NCBI GenBank assembly: GCA_900128395.1
Contig: LT649451.1
Span: 1-25,624, forward strand
Direction of reading: 5' to 3'
DNA length: 25,624 bases
Origin: Stramenopiles sp. TOSAG23-2
Lineage: Eukaryota; Sar
Notes under the pieces: generated by a model
Told to the model about the DNA's origin: nothing
Seen by the model: the letters and a program-made list of their open reading frames with translations, nothing else
Database searches by the model: none
Shown here: positions 25,068 to 25,624 of the stretch, piece by piece
How the letters are laid out: each line of letters starts with the position of its first letter
How positions within the stretch are numbered: position 1 is the first letter of the stretch
Translations under genes and position numbers: made by a program

Positions 25068-25624
25068 TTTCTTATATTTTTAATTCTTCTATTGTATTTA
25101 TATCCGGTATAAGCACAGAAATATGTAATATCTTTGTTGTACTTTTAGAATGAAATATTATGCATGTATAGATTCGTTTTATTTATAATATGTTTTTGGT
25201 AATACATACTCTCACGTTATCCATATTGAGAACGACTGAACGAGTATTCAATTCATTCAATAATAATAAAAATATTTTCAAAGAAGATACAGTTCGAATA
25301 GCACAATAAAAAATGATTTTTAATAGATTAATATCCCCTACATTAGTTGTTACGTCACAAGGGTCCTCATTTTAAGGATTATTAACATAAAGTGGTTGAA
25401 ATTGTTTCTAGTATAAATGATAATACTGTTAAAGTATTAAACTTGACCTATCTATATGACTAGTGGAGGTGGAGAGGGACGTACTAATTGGGAGTCTGTA
25501 ACTTTAATTCGGATATACCTTAATATTACATGGACACAGCAGGGTCTACGAATTGGATATTTCGATTTCTCCCAGGTACACAGCAGGCGATATTTCTGCG
25601 TTTTTTCCCAGGTACACAGCAGGC
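25068..25624. other. Right-edge non-coding region
   Basis: Upstream region of the preceding reverse-strand gene, then 25200-25530 of less AT-biased sequence without a long ORF, then the tandem repeat at the edge. No tRNA or other RNA gene could be folded by eye. Confidence 0.6.
25532..25624 (+). repeat. Tandem repeat running off the window edge
   Basis: Two units of 33 and 36 bases (25556-25588, 25589-25624) both start GATATTTC and end with the identical 18-mer CCCAGGTACACAGCAGGC. A diverged partial unit (GGACACAGCAGGG) precedes them at about 25532. The array probably continues beyond 25624. Confidence 0.85.

Noticed and set aside
25292-25298. GTTCGAA, like a tRNA T-loop
   Set aside because: No acceptor, D or anticodon stems can be built around it.
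25532-25624. CRISPR-like direct repeats
   Set aside because: Units are tandem without unique spacers of constant size, in eukaryotic DNA; a minisatellite fits better.

Overview
The window is AT-rich, gene-dense nuclear DNA of a unicellular eukaryote. The evidence is an eIF3 subunit, a DHHC-type acyltransferase, an Impact-domain protein, an UNC93-like carrier, secretory signal peptides, and one clear GT-AG spliceosomal intron inside a flavin monooxygenase gene. The standard genetic code fits, since TAA, TAG and TGA all end well-supported genes. Asn-rich low-complexity stretches, small introns and short intergenic regions suit a small-genome protist or alga. I cannot name the lineage from the sequence alone; a stramenopile-like alga is only a guess.

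Layout. 1-742: mostly non-coding, with a weak candidate two-exon microgene before eIF3L. 743-2497 (+): eIF3L with an unusual RGG tail. 2884-3942 (+): four-helix membrane protein behind a uORF. 4617-6719 (-): large zinc-finger/Impact protein whose C-terminal helical region resembles the dynein stalk base. 7433-7759 (+): small four-cysteine protein bracketed by inverted arrays of a 9-bp repeat. 8149-9345 (+): maleylacetate reductase-like enzyme of bacterial type. 9758-10090 (-): a compositionally different orphan ORF with no ATG. 10161-11606 (-): two-exon flavin-containing monooxygenase. 12020-13093 (+): Nudix protein. 13488-14828 (-): UNC93-like transporter. 15375-16298 (+): DHYC S-acyltransferase with a stripped cysteine-rich domain. 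16987-18138 (+): acidic single-pass membrane protein. 18327-20594 (-) and 21307-23559 (+): head-to-head pair of about 750-residue secreted or membrane proteins of unknown family. 23649-25067 (-): unknown Ser/Asn-rich protein. The right edge enters a tandem repeat.

There are no operons; neighbours are independent eukaryotic transcription units, often divergent or convergent. The closest thing to a functional module is the divergent 18.3-23.6 kb pair, which share one 712-bp upstream region, matched length and matched architecture. Several convergent or 3'-flanking intergenic regions carry related sequence blocks with potential stem-loops, suggesting a dispersed non-coding element. No tRNA, rRNA, CRISPR array or recognisable transposase was seen.
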